NCBI GenBank assembly: GCA_026396275.1
Contig: JAPLXC010000010.1
Coordinates: 1-41,027, forward strand
Source of the DNA: Candidatus Moraniibacteriota bacterium
Lineage (GTDB): Bacteria > Patescibacteriota > Minisyncoccia > Moranbacterales > JAPLXC01
Reading direction: 5' to 3'
DNA length: 41,027 bases
Positions 22,272-29,764 of the stretch are shown here, piece by piece. Each line of letters opens with the position of its first letter. Position 1 is the stretch's first letter. The notes below the pieces were generated by a model. It saw only the letters and a list, made by a program, of their open reading frames with translations. It was not told where the DNA came from and made no database searches. The translations under genes and the position numbers were made by a program.

Positions 22272-22347
22272 GTCATCCCGGACTTGATCCGGAATCCAGA
22301 TAAACAAATTTTTATATTTTCTGGATTCCTGCATTCGCAGGAATGAC
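22272..22347. repeat. GTCAT...ATGAC palindromic element (76 bp)
   Basis: It starts GTCATCCCGG and ends CAGGAATGAC. Inside are CCGGA/TCCGG and CTGC/GCAG mini-hairpins, with GGAATCCAG pairing to CTGGATTCC (9 bp). It lies between gltX and wecG/tagA. Same family as 22618-22700 and 30729-30803. Confidence 0.8.
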
Positions 22348-22353
22348 ATTGTA

Positions 22354-23106
22354 TTATTTAAAAAATACTTTTATTGGAAAAATTATTATTGCGTTAAATA
22401 TTCTTCTGAACCTTTTTGGCTGCTGAATCAGCCGGAAAAGCCATTCGAGGCCCAAATCTCGCATAAAGCGCGGCGCGCGGCGCAGTTTACCGGTGACAAA
22501 ATCAAAACTGCCACCGACTCCTACGGCTAGCTTTATTTTACCATTTTTCAGCGTATTTAGAAATTTTTCCTGATTCGGATGGCCAAAGTTACAGAAAACA
22601 ATGTCACTATTAAAAATGTCATTTCGAGCATGGCCGAGAGATCTACTTGAAATTTTAAAATTAGATTCCTCAGCTTCGCTATCACTTCGCTCGGAATGAC
22701 AATTCATATTCAATCCCTCAATCTTTAAATCTGGATAAATTTTTCTTATCGCGTCTCTCGTTTTCTCCCAATTGCTTAGTCCCCTATTATTAGCGACTAA
22801 ATAAACACTTAATTTTTTATCATTTGCCGTTCTTAAAATTTCCCACATTAAATCAACTCCGGATATTCTGACCTTGAGTTTCCCGCCGAGCCGCCAAAAA
22901 GCAAATTTAATGCCAGCCCCGTCGGCTAGGTTAAGATCGCAATTGTTGAGTATATCTCTAAATTCCCTGTTCTTTTGAGCCGCCAAAATAAATTCGGGAT
23001 TAATTGTGGCGATTTGATGAAATTTTTCAGCGCCCAAAAAATTTTCTATTTTTTCAATAATTTCTTTTTTCTCCAAATTATCAATCCTGACATTTAAAAT
23101 ATTCAT
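22354..23106 (-). CDS. WecG/TagA/CpsF family glycosyltransferase carrying an in-frame palindromic-repeat insertion
   Basis: 250 aa from ATG 23106; a GTG 12 nt upstream is the alternative. Family motifs: TINPEFI (TagA T-x-N), NLADGAGIKFA with the catalytic-type Asp, VYLVA, then FCNFGHPNQEKFL and VGVGGSFDFVTGKLRRAP. These enzymes transfer an N-acetyl-mannosaminuronic or N-acetylmannosaminyl residue to undecaprenyl-linked sugar. Between IEGLNMN and NSDIVF about 28 residues (135-163, CHSERSDSEAEES...GHARND) are encoded by a GTCAT-type palindrome at 22618-22700. The frame is intact and the motifs on both sides are kept. The membrane-binding C-terminus is present. Confidence 0.9.
   Translation of the reverse strand: MNILNVRIDNLEKKEIIEKIENFLGAEKFHQIATINPEFILAAQKNREFRDILNNCDLNLADGAGIKFAFWRLGGKLKVRISGVDLMWEILRTANDKKLSVYLVANNRGLSNWEKTRDAIRKIYPDLKIEGLNMNCHSERSDSEAEESNFKISSRSLGHARNDIFNSDIVFCNFGHPNQEKFLNTLKNGKIKLAVGVGGSFDFVTGKLRRAPRFMRDLGLEWLFRLIQQPKRFRRIFNAIIIFPIKVFFK
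22618..22700. repeat. GTCAT...ATGAC palindromic element translated in frame (83 bp)
   Basis: GTCATTTCGAGC (22618-22629) and GCTCGGAATGAC (22689-22700) are terminal inverted repeats with one mismatch, enclosing two further small stems. It is located inside the wecG/tagA reading frame. Confidence 0.88.
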
Positions 23107-23156
23107 AATATATTTCACATTATCATGGTATATACTTGATACATACTACGTATATA

Positions 23157-23705
23157 CTACCTTCCGAGCGGGCAGCTTTCAAGAAGCAGGTATTTCCTTT
23201 TCCCCTCTTCCATGACGCTTTCAAGAATTTCTATGCTTTCCACCGGAACCAAAAGATTGATCTTTTCATCAATTGCCGGTGTTTCGGGAAGTCGCGCCCA
23301 TTTTTCCTTGCGGATTCTTCCCAAGGTCACGTGAGGACGAAATTCTCTTTTCTCGCGCTCGAAAATCTTAAGCCGTTTTTCAATCTCCTCTTGAATTAAC
23401 TTCAATTCTTCATTCGGCTCCCCTACTGCCCAAACCATCCGGATCTGGTTGACATTCGGACCAAAAGTAATTTTACTTAATTCTAAATCAAATCCATGAA
23501 ACTGACAGCTTGCTTCCCGCACCGCCGAACATACATCCGGAAGCACACTATCTTCAATATAACCCAAAAAAGCAAGAGTGATGTGCAAATTTTCCTCTAA
23601 AGTCCACCGCACCGGCAAATCCCGCCATTTTTCAATTTTTTGCGCGAGACGCTTTTTTACTTGGTTTGGCAAGTTAATGCCAATAAAAACCCTGCGTTGC
23701 TTCAT
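23157..23705 (-). CDS. thpR: RNA 2',3'-cyclic phosphodiesterase (2H family)
   Basis: 182 aa from ATG 23705 (MKQRRVFIGINLP); the longer frame begins with a poorly conserved extension. The two catalytic H-x-T motifs are HITLAFLG (about residues 42-49) and HVTLGRIR (about 130-137). The family (LigT/ThpR) hydrolyses 2',3'-cyclic phosphates on RNA ends to 2'-phosphates and has 2'-5' ligase activity in vitro; the physiological role is debated. Standard length. It lies between wecG/tagA and the divergent priA promoter. Confidence 0.94.
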   Translation of the reverse strand: MKQRRVFIGINLPNQVKKRLAQKIEKWRDLPVRWTLEENLHITLAFLGYIEDSVLPDVCSAVREASCQFHGFDLELSKITFGPNVNQIRMVWAVGEPNEELKLIQEEIEKRLKIFEREKREFRPHVTLGRIRKEKWARLPETPAIDEKINLLVPVESIEILESVMEEGKRKYLLLESCPLGR

Positions 23706-23746
23706 AAGATTGATTCTAACAAAAATTTTTGCTTTTATCAATTTTT

Positions 23747-23775
23747 TTGCCTTTCGTATGGGAAATTGTTAAAAT
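23747..23775 (+). promoter_or_regulatory. Promoter of priA, giving a leaderless mRNA
   Basis: TTGCCT (23747-23752), a 17-bp spacer and TAAAAT (23770-23775). Only 6 nt separate the -10 from the ATG at 23782, so transcription should start at or next to the start codon. Confidence 0.75.
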
Positions 23776-23781
23776 ACGACC

Positions 23782-25797
23782 ATGAACAAAAATGATAAAA
23801 ATTTCATTATTGACATTATTCCCCTGACGCGAATTCCCCTTTCCCGCCAGCAGTATTTTTCCTATGAATTCAGCCGGGAATTGCCGGCAGGAACGCTGGT
23901 AACTATTCCTTTATTTCGCCGCTTTGTGCAGGGTATAGTAGCTGTCAGCCGATCTGATTTTCACCGGCTGGGAAATATCCGTCTTAAAAAAGTTGAAAAA
24001 ATAATCGAAGAAAAATCTCTTACCCCCGAACAGCTGGAACTGGCTCAATTCATTTCGGACTATTATATCTGCCCTCTGGGAGTGGTATTAAAGTTTTTTG
24101 TGCCAAAACGTACTAAGGCGCGAAAGAAGTATAATGTATCAAGTATTATGTATAATGTATTGCCCAAAATTATACTTACAAGAGAACAAGAAGAAGCTGT
24201 AAAAGAAATATCCAAAAAAAATACATTATACAAGATACATGATACTAAATACTTATTATTCGGCCCGGCGGGCTCCGGCAAAACGGAAGTTTATATTCAT
24301 TCAATCCTGAAACTTAGGGAAAAAAATAAAAAATGCCAATTTCTGGTCCTGGTTCCGGAACTTATGCTTACTTCCCAAGCAATTGAACGCTATGGTGCGC
24401 ATTTACGAGCCGAGGAAATCGCAATTCTGCACAGCAAAATCTCCAAGGGAGAATTTTACCGCCAGTGGCAAAGAATAAAAATGGGCGAAGCTAAGCTTAT
24501 CATTGGTACCCGCATGGCTGTCTTCGCGCCTTTTAAAAATCTAAAATTAATCATCATCGACGAGGAACAGGATGTTTCTTTTAAACAGTGGGATATGAGT
24601 CCCCGCTATGATGCCCGGAAGGCGGCCGAAAAACTGGCTCAAATTCATCAGGCGAAAGTCTTGCTTGGATCCGCTACACCAAGTATTGAATCATATTATA
24701 AAGCATTGAATAAAGAATATGAGTTATTAAAATTATCAGGGTTACAGATTACAGATTACAGATTACAAGAACCTAACATTGAAATCATTGATATGAAAAA
24801 AGAGCGCTGGATAAAAAATTACTCCCCTATTTCAAGGGTCCTGAAGTCGGAAATTGAATACGCTCTAAAAAATAAACTGCAAACCATTTTATTCGTTAAC
24901 CGCCAGGGCATGAGTTCCTTTTCTATCTGCGCTAACTGCCGGACAGTCCTGCGCTGCGCCCGCTGCGACCGGGCCCTCGTTTATTCAGCTGATGGCACTT
25001 ACCGATGCCTGCACTGTTCCAATAAAACAGGAGTGTTTGCCGCTTGTTCCAGTTGCAAGGGCATGGCGTTTCGCAATATCGGATTTGGGACTCAAAAAGT
25101 CGAGCAGGAAATCAAAAGGTATTTCCCCGGAGCGCGCGTGAGAAGAGCTGATTTTGAAACAATGAAAAAATTAAAAGAAATCAAGGATCTTTACCGTGAA
25201 TTTACCAATGAAAAAATCGACATTTTAATTGGAACTCAAATGATTACCAAGGGATGGAACAGCCCCCAAATAGGACTAACCGGCATCATTGATGCCGATA
25301 ACTTGCTTTCACTGCCTGATTTTAGAGCCGGGGAAAGGGCTTTTCAGTCCATTGTGCAACTCGCCGGGCGAGTAAGAAGGCCTGCCGGATCTTCACCGGG
25401 AAAGGTGATAATTCAAACATACAACCCGGAAAATCCTATTATCAAAAGCGCCGCCAAAATGGATCTTGAAGGATTTTATCAGAAGGAAATAGAAGAAAGA
25501 ATTTCCTTGCAGTATCCGCCAATGGCCAGATTTATAAAAATCGCGTTTCAAAATACCAGCCAAAAAAAAGTTGAAAAAGAAGCCGAAAAGGCCTATTATG
25601 ATCTAAAGGGATTGGAAAATATAATTGTCTCAGAGCCCCAAAATCCATTAGTTCCGCGAAGGCGTGAGAAATTTAGAAAACAAATTATAATTAAAATTAA
25701 GAACCATTCTAAGGAAATACCTCCGGCATTGTTAAAAATGCTGAAAAAATTGGGGAGCGGTTGGATAATTGACGTTGATCCGATCTCCATAGTGTAA
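23782..25797 (+). CDS. priA: Primosomal protein N' (replication restart helicase PriA)
   Basis: 671 aa. It rebuilds the replisome at stalled forks. An N-terminal DNA-binding part precedes the helicase: Walker A GPAGSGKT (161-168), Walker B DEEQ (260-263, where DEEH is usual), LGSATPSIESY, and KGWNSPQIGL...DFRAGERAFQ...AGRVRR (GRAGR is usual). Eight zinc-binding cysteines lie between 383 and 425 in four CxxC pairs. Heptamer arrays are translated at about residues 116-127, 147-158 and 321-329; the first two flank the LTREQEEAV Q-motif-like segment. Leaderless start. Despite these, the catalytic motifs are intact. Confidence 0.95.
   Translation: MNKNDKNFIIDIIPLTRIPLSRQQYFSYEFSRELPAGTLVTIPLFRRFVQGIVAVSRSDFHRLGNIRLKKVEKIIEEKSLTPEQLELAQFISDYYICPLGVVLKFFVPKRTKARKKYNVSSIMYNVLPKIILTREQEEAVKEISKKNTLYKIHDTKYLLFGPAGSGKTEVYIHSILKLREKNKKCQFLVLVPELMLTSQAIERYGAHLRAEEIAILHSKISKGEFYRQWQRIKMGEAKLIIGTRMAVFAPFKNLKLIIIDEEQDVSFKQWDMSPRYDARKAAEKLAQIHQAKVLLGSATPSIESYYKALNKEYELLKLSGLQITDYRLQEPNIEIIDMKKERWIKNYSPISRVLKSEIEYALKNKLQTILFVNRQGMSSFSICANCRTVLRCARCDRALVYSADGTYRCLHCSNKTGVFAACSSCKGMAFRNIGFGTQKVEQEIKRYFPGARVRRADFETMKKLKEIKDLYREFTNEKIDILIGTQMITKGWNSPQIGLTGIIDADNLLSLPDFRAGERAFQSIVQLAGRVRRPAGSSPGKVIIQTYNPENPIIKSAAKMDLEGFYQKEIEERISLQYPPMARFIKIAFQNTSQKKVEKEAEKAYYDLKGLENIIVSEPQNPLVPRRREKFRKQIIIKIKNHSKEIPPALLKMLKKLGSGWIIDVDPISIV
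24127..24161. repeat. In-frame heptamer arm 1 in priA (5 units)
   Basis: Five 7-bp units: AAGTATA, ATGTATC, AAGTATT, ATGTATA, ATGTATT. They match the reverse complement of the 24220-24254 arm at 29 of 35 positions. Confidence 0.88.
24220..24254. repeat. In-frame heptamer arm 2 in priA (5 units, inverted)
   Basis: Five 7-bp units: AATACAT, TATACAA, GATACAT, GATACTA, AATACTT. An inverted partner of the array 58 nt upstream; together they could form a large hairpin in the mRNA or in single-stranded DNA. Confidence 0.88.
24742..24768. repeat. In-frame heptamer array (TTACAGA ×3.7) in priA
   Basis: Three perfect TTACAGA units and a partial one, translated as LQITDYRLQ between the two helicase lobes. 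Confidence 0.9.
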
Positions 25798-25816
25798 TTG
25801 AATCAGCAAACAAATT

Positions 25817-26296
25817 ATGACTCTACTGGCAATACTTAAATATCCTCATCCTCTTCTTCGCCGCAAGGCGATTAAAATCAAAAATCCGCTTGAACCGCAA
25901 ATTCAGGCATTAATTCCCCGAATGATTGAAGCGATGAAGAAAGGCAACGGCCTAGGTCTCGCCGCTCCTCAAGTAGGAAAGTCGCTGCGCTTGTGTATTG
26001 TCGGAGAAGAAAAAAAGGTTTATGTTTTAATTAACCCTTCCATAAAATCCTGCTCTCGGAAGAAAGTGTTTATGGAAGAAGGGTGTTTGAGTTTCCCGGG
26101 AAAATTTTTTTTAATTTCGCGTCCTGAAGCGGTGAAGGTCCGCTATTTGGACGAAACCGGAAAAAAAGCTAAAATTAAAGCACAGGGGCTTTTGGCGAGA
26201 ACTTTGCAGCACGAAATTGACCACCTGGACGGAATACTCGTCATTGATCGCGCCAAAAAGAAGAAAGCTATTTCTTACCAGAAGGTAAAAAAATAA
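25817..26296 (+). CDS. def: Peptide deformylase
   Basis: 159 aa. It removes the N-formyl group from nascent proteins. The three motifs are present: GLGLAAPQVG (45-54), EGCLS with metal-ligand Cys90, and QHEIDHLDG with His132, Glu133 and His136. It starts 19 nt after priA and ends 8 nt before fmt, so it forms a translation-maturation pair with fmt; fmt adds and def removes the formyl group. No SD. Confidence 0.97.
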   Translation: MTLLAILKYPHPLLRRKAIKIKNPLEPQIQALIPRMIEAMKKGNGLGLAAPQVGKSLRLCIVGEEKKVYVLINPSIKSCSRKKVFMEEGCLSFPGKFFLISRPEAVKVRYLDETGKKAKIKAQGLLARTLQHEIDHLDGILVIDRAKKKKAISYQKVKK

Positions 26297-26304
26297 CCAA
26301 ATAT

Positions 26305-27273
26305 ATGACAAACAGCAAAAAAGCGATTAAATTGCGGATGATATTCATGGGAACGTCTTCGTTTGCCCGGGACATTCTGGAGTCATTGGTTAAAAATGAC
26401 TATAACATCGTGGCGGTCTTTACCCAGCCGGATAAAGAAGCCGGAAGAAAAAAAGAAATAAAGATCAGTCCGGTAAAGGCCTTTAGCCAGGAACATAAAT
26501 TACCCGTTATTCAGCCGGAAAGATTCGCCAAGGAAACAGTGGATAACATCAAAAAAATCAAACCCGACATAATTGTCGTGGCGGCCTACGGAAAAATTCT
26601 CCCTCGGGAGGTTCTGGATATTCCCGGCTTTGGATGTCTTAATGTGCATGCCTCGCTTCTTCCTCGTTTTCGCGGGCCTTCGCCTATTCAAAATGCTCTT
26701 TTAGCCGGAGAAAAAGAAACGGGAATAACAATTATGCGGATGGATGAGGGAGTTGATACCGGGGAAATACTTTCTCAAGAAAAACTTGAGATTGATCCTA
26801 ATGACACCACTGAAACACTATCGCAAAAACTTTCTCAACTGGGATCTCTCCTCATTATTAAAACCATTCCTCTTTGGATAGAACAAAAAATTGAACCGCG
26901 CGTCCAGGATAATTCCCGAGCTACTCTCTGCCAGCTTATTGAACGAGAAGACGGGCACATCATCTGGGAAGAAGAAGCGGAAAATATTTATAATAAATAC
27001 CGGGCGTTCCAGCCCTGGCCTGGGATTTTTGCCTTCTGGAAAAACAAAGATACCCTGGAGCGTGTGAAGTTTAACAAAATCTCGTTTCAAAAATCAGATC
27101 CCGAGACAAGCCACCAATCAGGAGAAGTATTTCAATTGGGGGATAAAATCGGCGTTCAGACCCTTAAAGGGATAATTGTTCTTGAAGAAGTTCAGCTGGA
27201 AGGAAAAAAACCCGTGCCGATCAAGGAATTTATTAATGGCTATCCCAATTTCTTGGGAAGCATTTTACGCTAA
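26305..27273 (+). CDS. fmt: Methionyl-tRNA formyltransferase
   Basis: 322 aa. It formylates initiator Met-tRNA with 10-formyl-tetrahydrofolate. MIFMGTSSFA begins the Rossmann-like domain after an extension of 11 residues, so a TTG at 26332 is an alternative start. Catalytic Asn113, His115 (LNVHASLLPRFRG) and Asp151 (DEGVDTG) are present, and the SLLPRFRG loop is canonical. The C-terminal OB-like domain is present (RAFQPWPGIFAFW). It follows def closely and is followed 8 nt later by the rhodanese-like gene. Confidence 0.96.
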   Translation: MTNSKKAIKLRMIFMGTSSFARDILESLVKNDYNIVAVFTQPDKEAGRKKEIKISPVKAFSQEHKLPVIQPERFAKETVDNIKKIKPDIIVVAAYGKILPREVLDIPGFGCLNVHASLLPRFRGPSPIQNALLAGEKETGITIMRMDEGVDTGEILSQEKLEIDPNDTTETLSQKLSQLGSLLIIKTIPLWIEQKIEPRVQDNSRATLCQLIEREDGHIIWEEEAENIYNKYRAFQPWPGIFAFWKNKDTLERVKFNKISFQKSDPETSHQSGEVFQLGDKIGVQTLKGIIVLEEVQLEGKKPVPIKEFINGYPNFLGSILR

Positions 27274-27281
27274 ATAATTCT

Positions 27282-28091
27282 ATGCCGCTTGATAAAAAAA
27301 ATGAAAAACTGGCGCTGACTATCGGTTTTGTTTTGATTCTTTTGGTCGGACTGATAACTTTTTTGCGTCCTTCACTCAAAAGCGAAGAAACAAAAAACAT
27401 AGCCATTGACTCAAACTCAAAAACAGCCGACTATCCCAGGATTTCAGCCAAAGAGCTTCTTCAAAAAATAGACAAAAAGGAAAATGCTGTTTTTATTGAT
27501 ATTCGGAGCAATGACGCTTTTCAGCAGGAACATATCACAGGGTCGCTGAATATCCCGCTAGCCGAATTAAAAGAAAGTGAAATTGATTCCTCGCCAACTG
27601 ACTTAATTGTTATTGTCAGCGATCCGGCAGCTACCGAAGAAGCCATTCAGGCAGTGCAAATACTCAAAGAGAAAAATTTTGAAAACGCGATGGTTCTTTC
27701 CGGCGGCATCAATTCCTGGAAGCAGAATCAGGGCGGGGCGGTCTCCTGGGGAGATCCTACTTCCTTTATCAACCAATCCAAAGTAACCTTTATTTCTCCC
27801 GAGGACGCCAAGAAATTTTTGGATGAAAAAAGGCCGATTTACATTTTGGATGTCCGGCCGCAAAATTCTTTTTCGCCGCATCTTCCCGCCACTGTTAATA
27901 TCCCTTTTGAATCACTCGAAAAAAGAAAAGATGAACTGCCGCGAGGAAAAGAAATTATTGTTTACGGCGACACGGAACTTTCTAGCTTTCAAGCCGGGGT
28001 GCGGCTTTTTGACTTAAATATCTTTTCCGCCCGGGTGCTCCGCGGAGGATTCACCGGCTGGCAAGAAAAGAGATTTCCAACGGAAAAATAA
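27282..28091 (+). CDS. Membrane-anchored tandem rhodanese-like protein lacking both active-site cysteines
   Basis: 269 aa. A membrane helix (about residues 11-29) leads into two rhodanese folds: about 52-148 (FIDIRSNDAFQQEHITGSLNIP...VLSGGINSWKQ) and about 165-265 (ILDVRPQNSFSPHLPATVNIP...VLRGGFTGWQ). The expected Y-C active-site positions read IVIVSDPAATEE and IIVYGDTELSSF, so neither domain has the sulfur-carrying cysteine. It is probably extracytoplasmic and non-catalytic, perhaps a binding or scaffold module. It is the last gene of the priA-def-fmt run. Confidence 0.85.
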   Translation: MPLDKKNEKLALTIGFVLILLVGLITFLRPSLKSEETKNIAIDSNSKTADYPRISAKELLQKIDKKENAVFIDIRSNDAFQQEHITGSLNIPLAELKESEIDSSPTDLIVIVSDPAATEEAIQAVQILKEKNFENAMVLSGGINSWKQNQGGAVSWGDPTSFINQSKVTFISPEDAKKFLDEKRPIYILDVRPQNSFSPHLPATVNIPFESLEKRKDELPRGKEIIVYGDTELSSFQAGVRLFDLNIFSARVLRGGFTGWQEKRFPTEK

Positions 28092-28130
28092 GTGGTATTA
28101 ACCCTAGAGCAAGTTCTGGACTCTATTTAC

Positions 28131-28199
28131 GTAACAAGTTGCGGGGTACTACCCAGCGAGCTCGCCCGCCTTTGGCGGGAATAAAAAACTTCTTGTTAC
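28131..28199. repeat. Nested inverted repeats at the left edge of the cassette cluster
   Basis: GTAACAAG (28131-28138) / CTTGTTAC (28192-28199) enclose a GC-rich hairpin CCCGCC-TTT-GGCGGG (28165-28179). No U-tract follows on the + strand. It marks the boundary between the rhodanese gene and the attC-like cluster; the function is unknown. Confidence 0.6.
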
Positions 28200-28201
28200 A
28201 G

Positions 28202-28228
28202 CGCCATAACGTATCTGCGTATCTGAAG
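28202..28228 (-). other. Partial attC-like site (R'-L' half) after the Ntn-hydrolase-like gene
   Basis: GCCATAACGTATCTGCGTAT with CTGAAGT following on the + strand matches the other spacers except for one inserted A in the GCCTAAC box. No matching R'' box is visible before the gene end, so the site looks degraded. Confidence 0.45.
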
Positions 28229-28230
28229 TT

Positions 28231-29019
28231 TTAAATTATTTTTTCTTCATATCCTTTTGGTGTCAATTTGGCACTTATTATTGGTTTACCACAATCGGGC
28301 ACCATAATAGCAAATCTCTGATATTCACACGTAAAATCAACAAGAAAATTTGTATAATCAACAGCATCCTCTAGAGAAAGTAGTTCATATTGACCTTGTA
28401 TTGGAGGCAGAGTTTTGTTATCTGTTACCAAGTGCGATATAAATTCAGTGCGGCCAATCCAACAGCCACCAAATCTTGAACCCTGAGTGTTTTGCCATTT
28501 TACAATATGGCCAGATTCATTTTTTTTACCATCAATAGTTAAGACACCTGAAAAAACTAAATGTGATTCAATTCTTGGTTTAGAAACGTCATCGTCCTCA
28601 TATCCAGCTAAAATAAAATCAACAGTTAAAATTTGTTTTGCTGATTTTAATTCAGTTACTTCCAATTGTTTTTTCATTTCTTCTTTCAATCCTTCAATAA
28701 AGTAGCTAACTATTTCCTCAAATTTACCCTCTCCCTTATACTTTGATTCAAAGGATTTGAATATAGAATAAGTTGTTTTGTGATTTAATAAAGCAGCTCC
28801 AGCCACACAGACAGCGTAACTTTTTTCTTTCATCTTTATTTCAAATAATTTTCTGGCCATTTTAGACCAAGAAATTGGCTGTTGGATTGGCCGCTCCAAT
28901 TCAATCATTTTGTTAGTGCTCTTCTCCTGCACCTGTGTAATGGTTTGGTTCCAAGTTGTTTGACTGTCAGCAGATAGAGCTATGCCATCTGGAACAGCTA
29001 TTGCAATACAAATTGACAT
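28231..29019 (-). CDS. Proteasome-fold Ntn-hydrolase-like protein with Ser at position 2
   Basis: 262 aa. The N-terminus MSICIAIAVPDGIALSADS has the spacing of proteasome beta-type Ntn hydrolases: counting from Ser2 as residue 1, the Asp-Gly falls at 10-11 and the Asp of ADS at 17, where beta subunits have D-G and the active-site Asp17. Those proteins use Thr1; here the exposed residue after Met removal would be Ser. GGCWIGRTEFISHLV and DAVDYTNFLVD also resemble this fold. Lysine candidates lie around 32-36. The substrate is unknown. It is the 3'-most gene of the attC-like cluster, with no partner subunits or ATPase nearby. Confidence is moderate, from motif spacing only. Confidence 0.6.
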   Translation of the reverse strand: MSICIAIAVPDGIALSADSQTTWNQTITQVQEKSTNKMIELERPIQQPISWSKMARKLFEIKMKEKSYAVCVAGAALLNHKTTYSIFKSFESKYKGEGKFEEIVSYFIEGLKEEMKKQLEVTELKSAKQILTVDFILAGYEDDDVSKPRIESHLVFSGVLTIDGKKNESGHIVKWQNTQGSRFGGCWIGRTEFISHLVTDNKTLPPIQGQYELLSLEDAVDYTNFLVDFTCEYQRFAIMVPDCGKPIISAKLTPKGYEEKII

Positions 29020-29054
29020 ATAGATTTACTTAAAAAAATAATTTAAAATATTTC

Positions 29055-29130
29055 GCCTAACGTCATCGGTATATCTGAAGTGCGAAGCATTTAGGTGAAG
29101 CGTAGCAAAACTAGATATTCGGTGTTAGGC
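29055..29130 (-). other. attC-like recombination site, complete
   Basis: 76 bp. On the coding (-) strand GCCTAAC (R'', 29130-29124) is followed by ACCGAATATCT and, at the other end, AGATATACCGATGAC before GTTAGGC (R', 29061-29055). The ends pair perfectly and the inner AATATCT/AGATAT pair with an offset, as in the bulged hairpin of attC sites. It lies 35 nt upstream of the 262-aa gene and 14 nt after the 169-aa gene. Confidence 0.65.
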
Positions 29131-29143
29131 GATGTAAATGACA

Positions 29144-29653
29144 TCATTGTATTTTTATTGCATTGCCAATAGAAAATCCGTTTTCATGAATTTCTAACAT
29201 CTCGGATAAATTTTTTGTAATAGTCGTGTCATTGAGCCACTGTTTTGTCGCTTCTATCATATCTCGGCAAAAATTATTGACTGATAATTGTAAAATGTCT
29301 TTTTCATCATATCTCGGATCGCCAAAGTGGCAATTACTAAGTCTATTACAATGAGAACCGCTAGTAATGAAAACAAAATGATCCAAAACATCTTTTGCCC
29401 GCTGCTTTTCTATATTGCTAGACCCTTCGTGTAAAAAAGAACACCGGAGAGCATAGCAATCATTGCCAGATAAAAAACCATTATATTTTTTGCCAAGATA
29501 TGTATCAAACCATACGGGATATCTTTCTGATGAACTCTTGTTACTTCCTTCTAGCTTGCTACAAATATCTGGCAAAATAAGCGACAAAACAAGGGCGGAA
29601 TACCAATTTTTGCTCTGTAAGGAATTTTCTATTGATTTAAGAATATTTTCCAT
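29144..29653 (-). CDS. Hypothetical cassette protein, possibly HEPN-like
   Basis: 169 aa, no membrane helix. Mostly helical with a conserved-looking centre FLSGNDCYALRCSFLHEGSSN (about residues 60-80). The R-x4-H arrangement (RCSFLH) is reminiscent of the RX4-6H signature of HEPN domains, which are often RNases in toxin or defence systems; the match is suggestive only. Five cysteines are scattered (C31, C66, C71, and two near 102-108). No SD. It is flanked on both sides by attC-like sequences in the same orientation. Confidence 0.6.
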   Translation of the reverse strand: MENILKSIENSLQSKNWYSALVLSLILPDICSKLEGSNKSSSERYPVWFDTYLGKKYNGFLSGNDCYALRCSFLHEGSSNIEKQRAKDVLDHFVFITSGSHCNRLSNCHFGDPRYDEKDILQLSVNNFCRDMIEATKQWLNDTTITKNLSEMLEIHENGFSIGNAIKIQ

Positions 29654-29671
29654 AATGATGTCATTTATTTC

Positions 29672-29758
29672 GCCTAACGTTTAAGTGTATCTGAAGTTTC
29701 GCCGACTTCTTTGTTAAATATAAGATAGAGGCGAAATTTGGATGAGAAAGCGTTAAAA
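29672..29758 (-). other. attC-like site, one end canonical
   Basis: The R' end is GTTAGGC (29678-29672) preceded by CAGATACACTTAAAC, as in the neighbouring site. The far end is degenerate (TTTTAAC at 29758-29752; a better RYYYAAC match, ATTTAAC, lies at 29719-29713). An inner stem TTTCGCC/GGCGAAA is present. Confidence 0.5.
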
Positions 29759-29764
29759 ATAAAA

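Noticed and set aside
27282-28091. Active thiosulfate sulfurtransferase
   Set aside because: Neither rhodanese loop contains cysteine.
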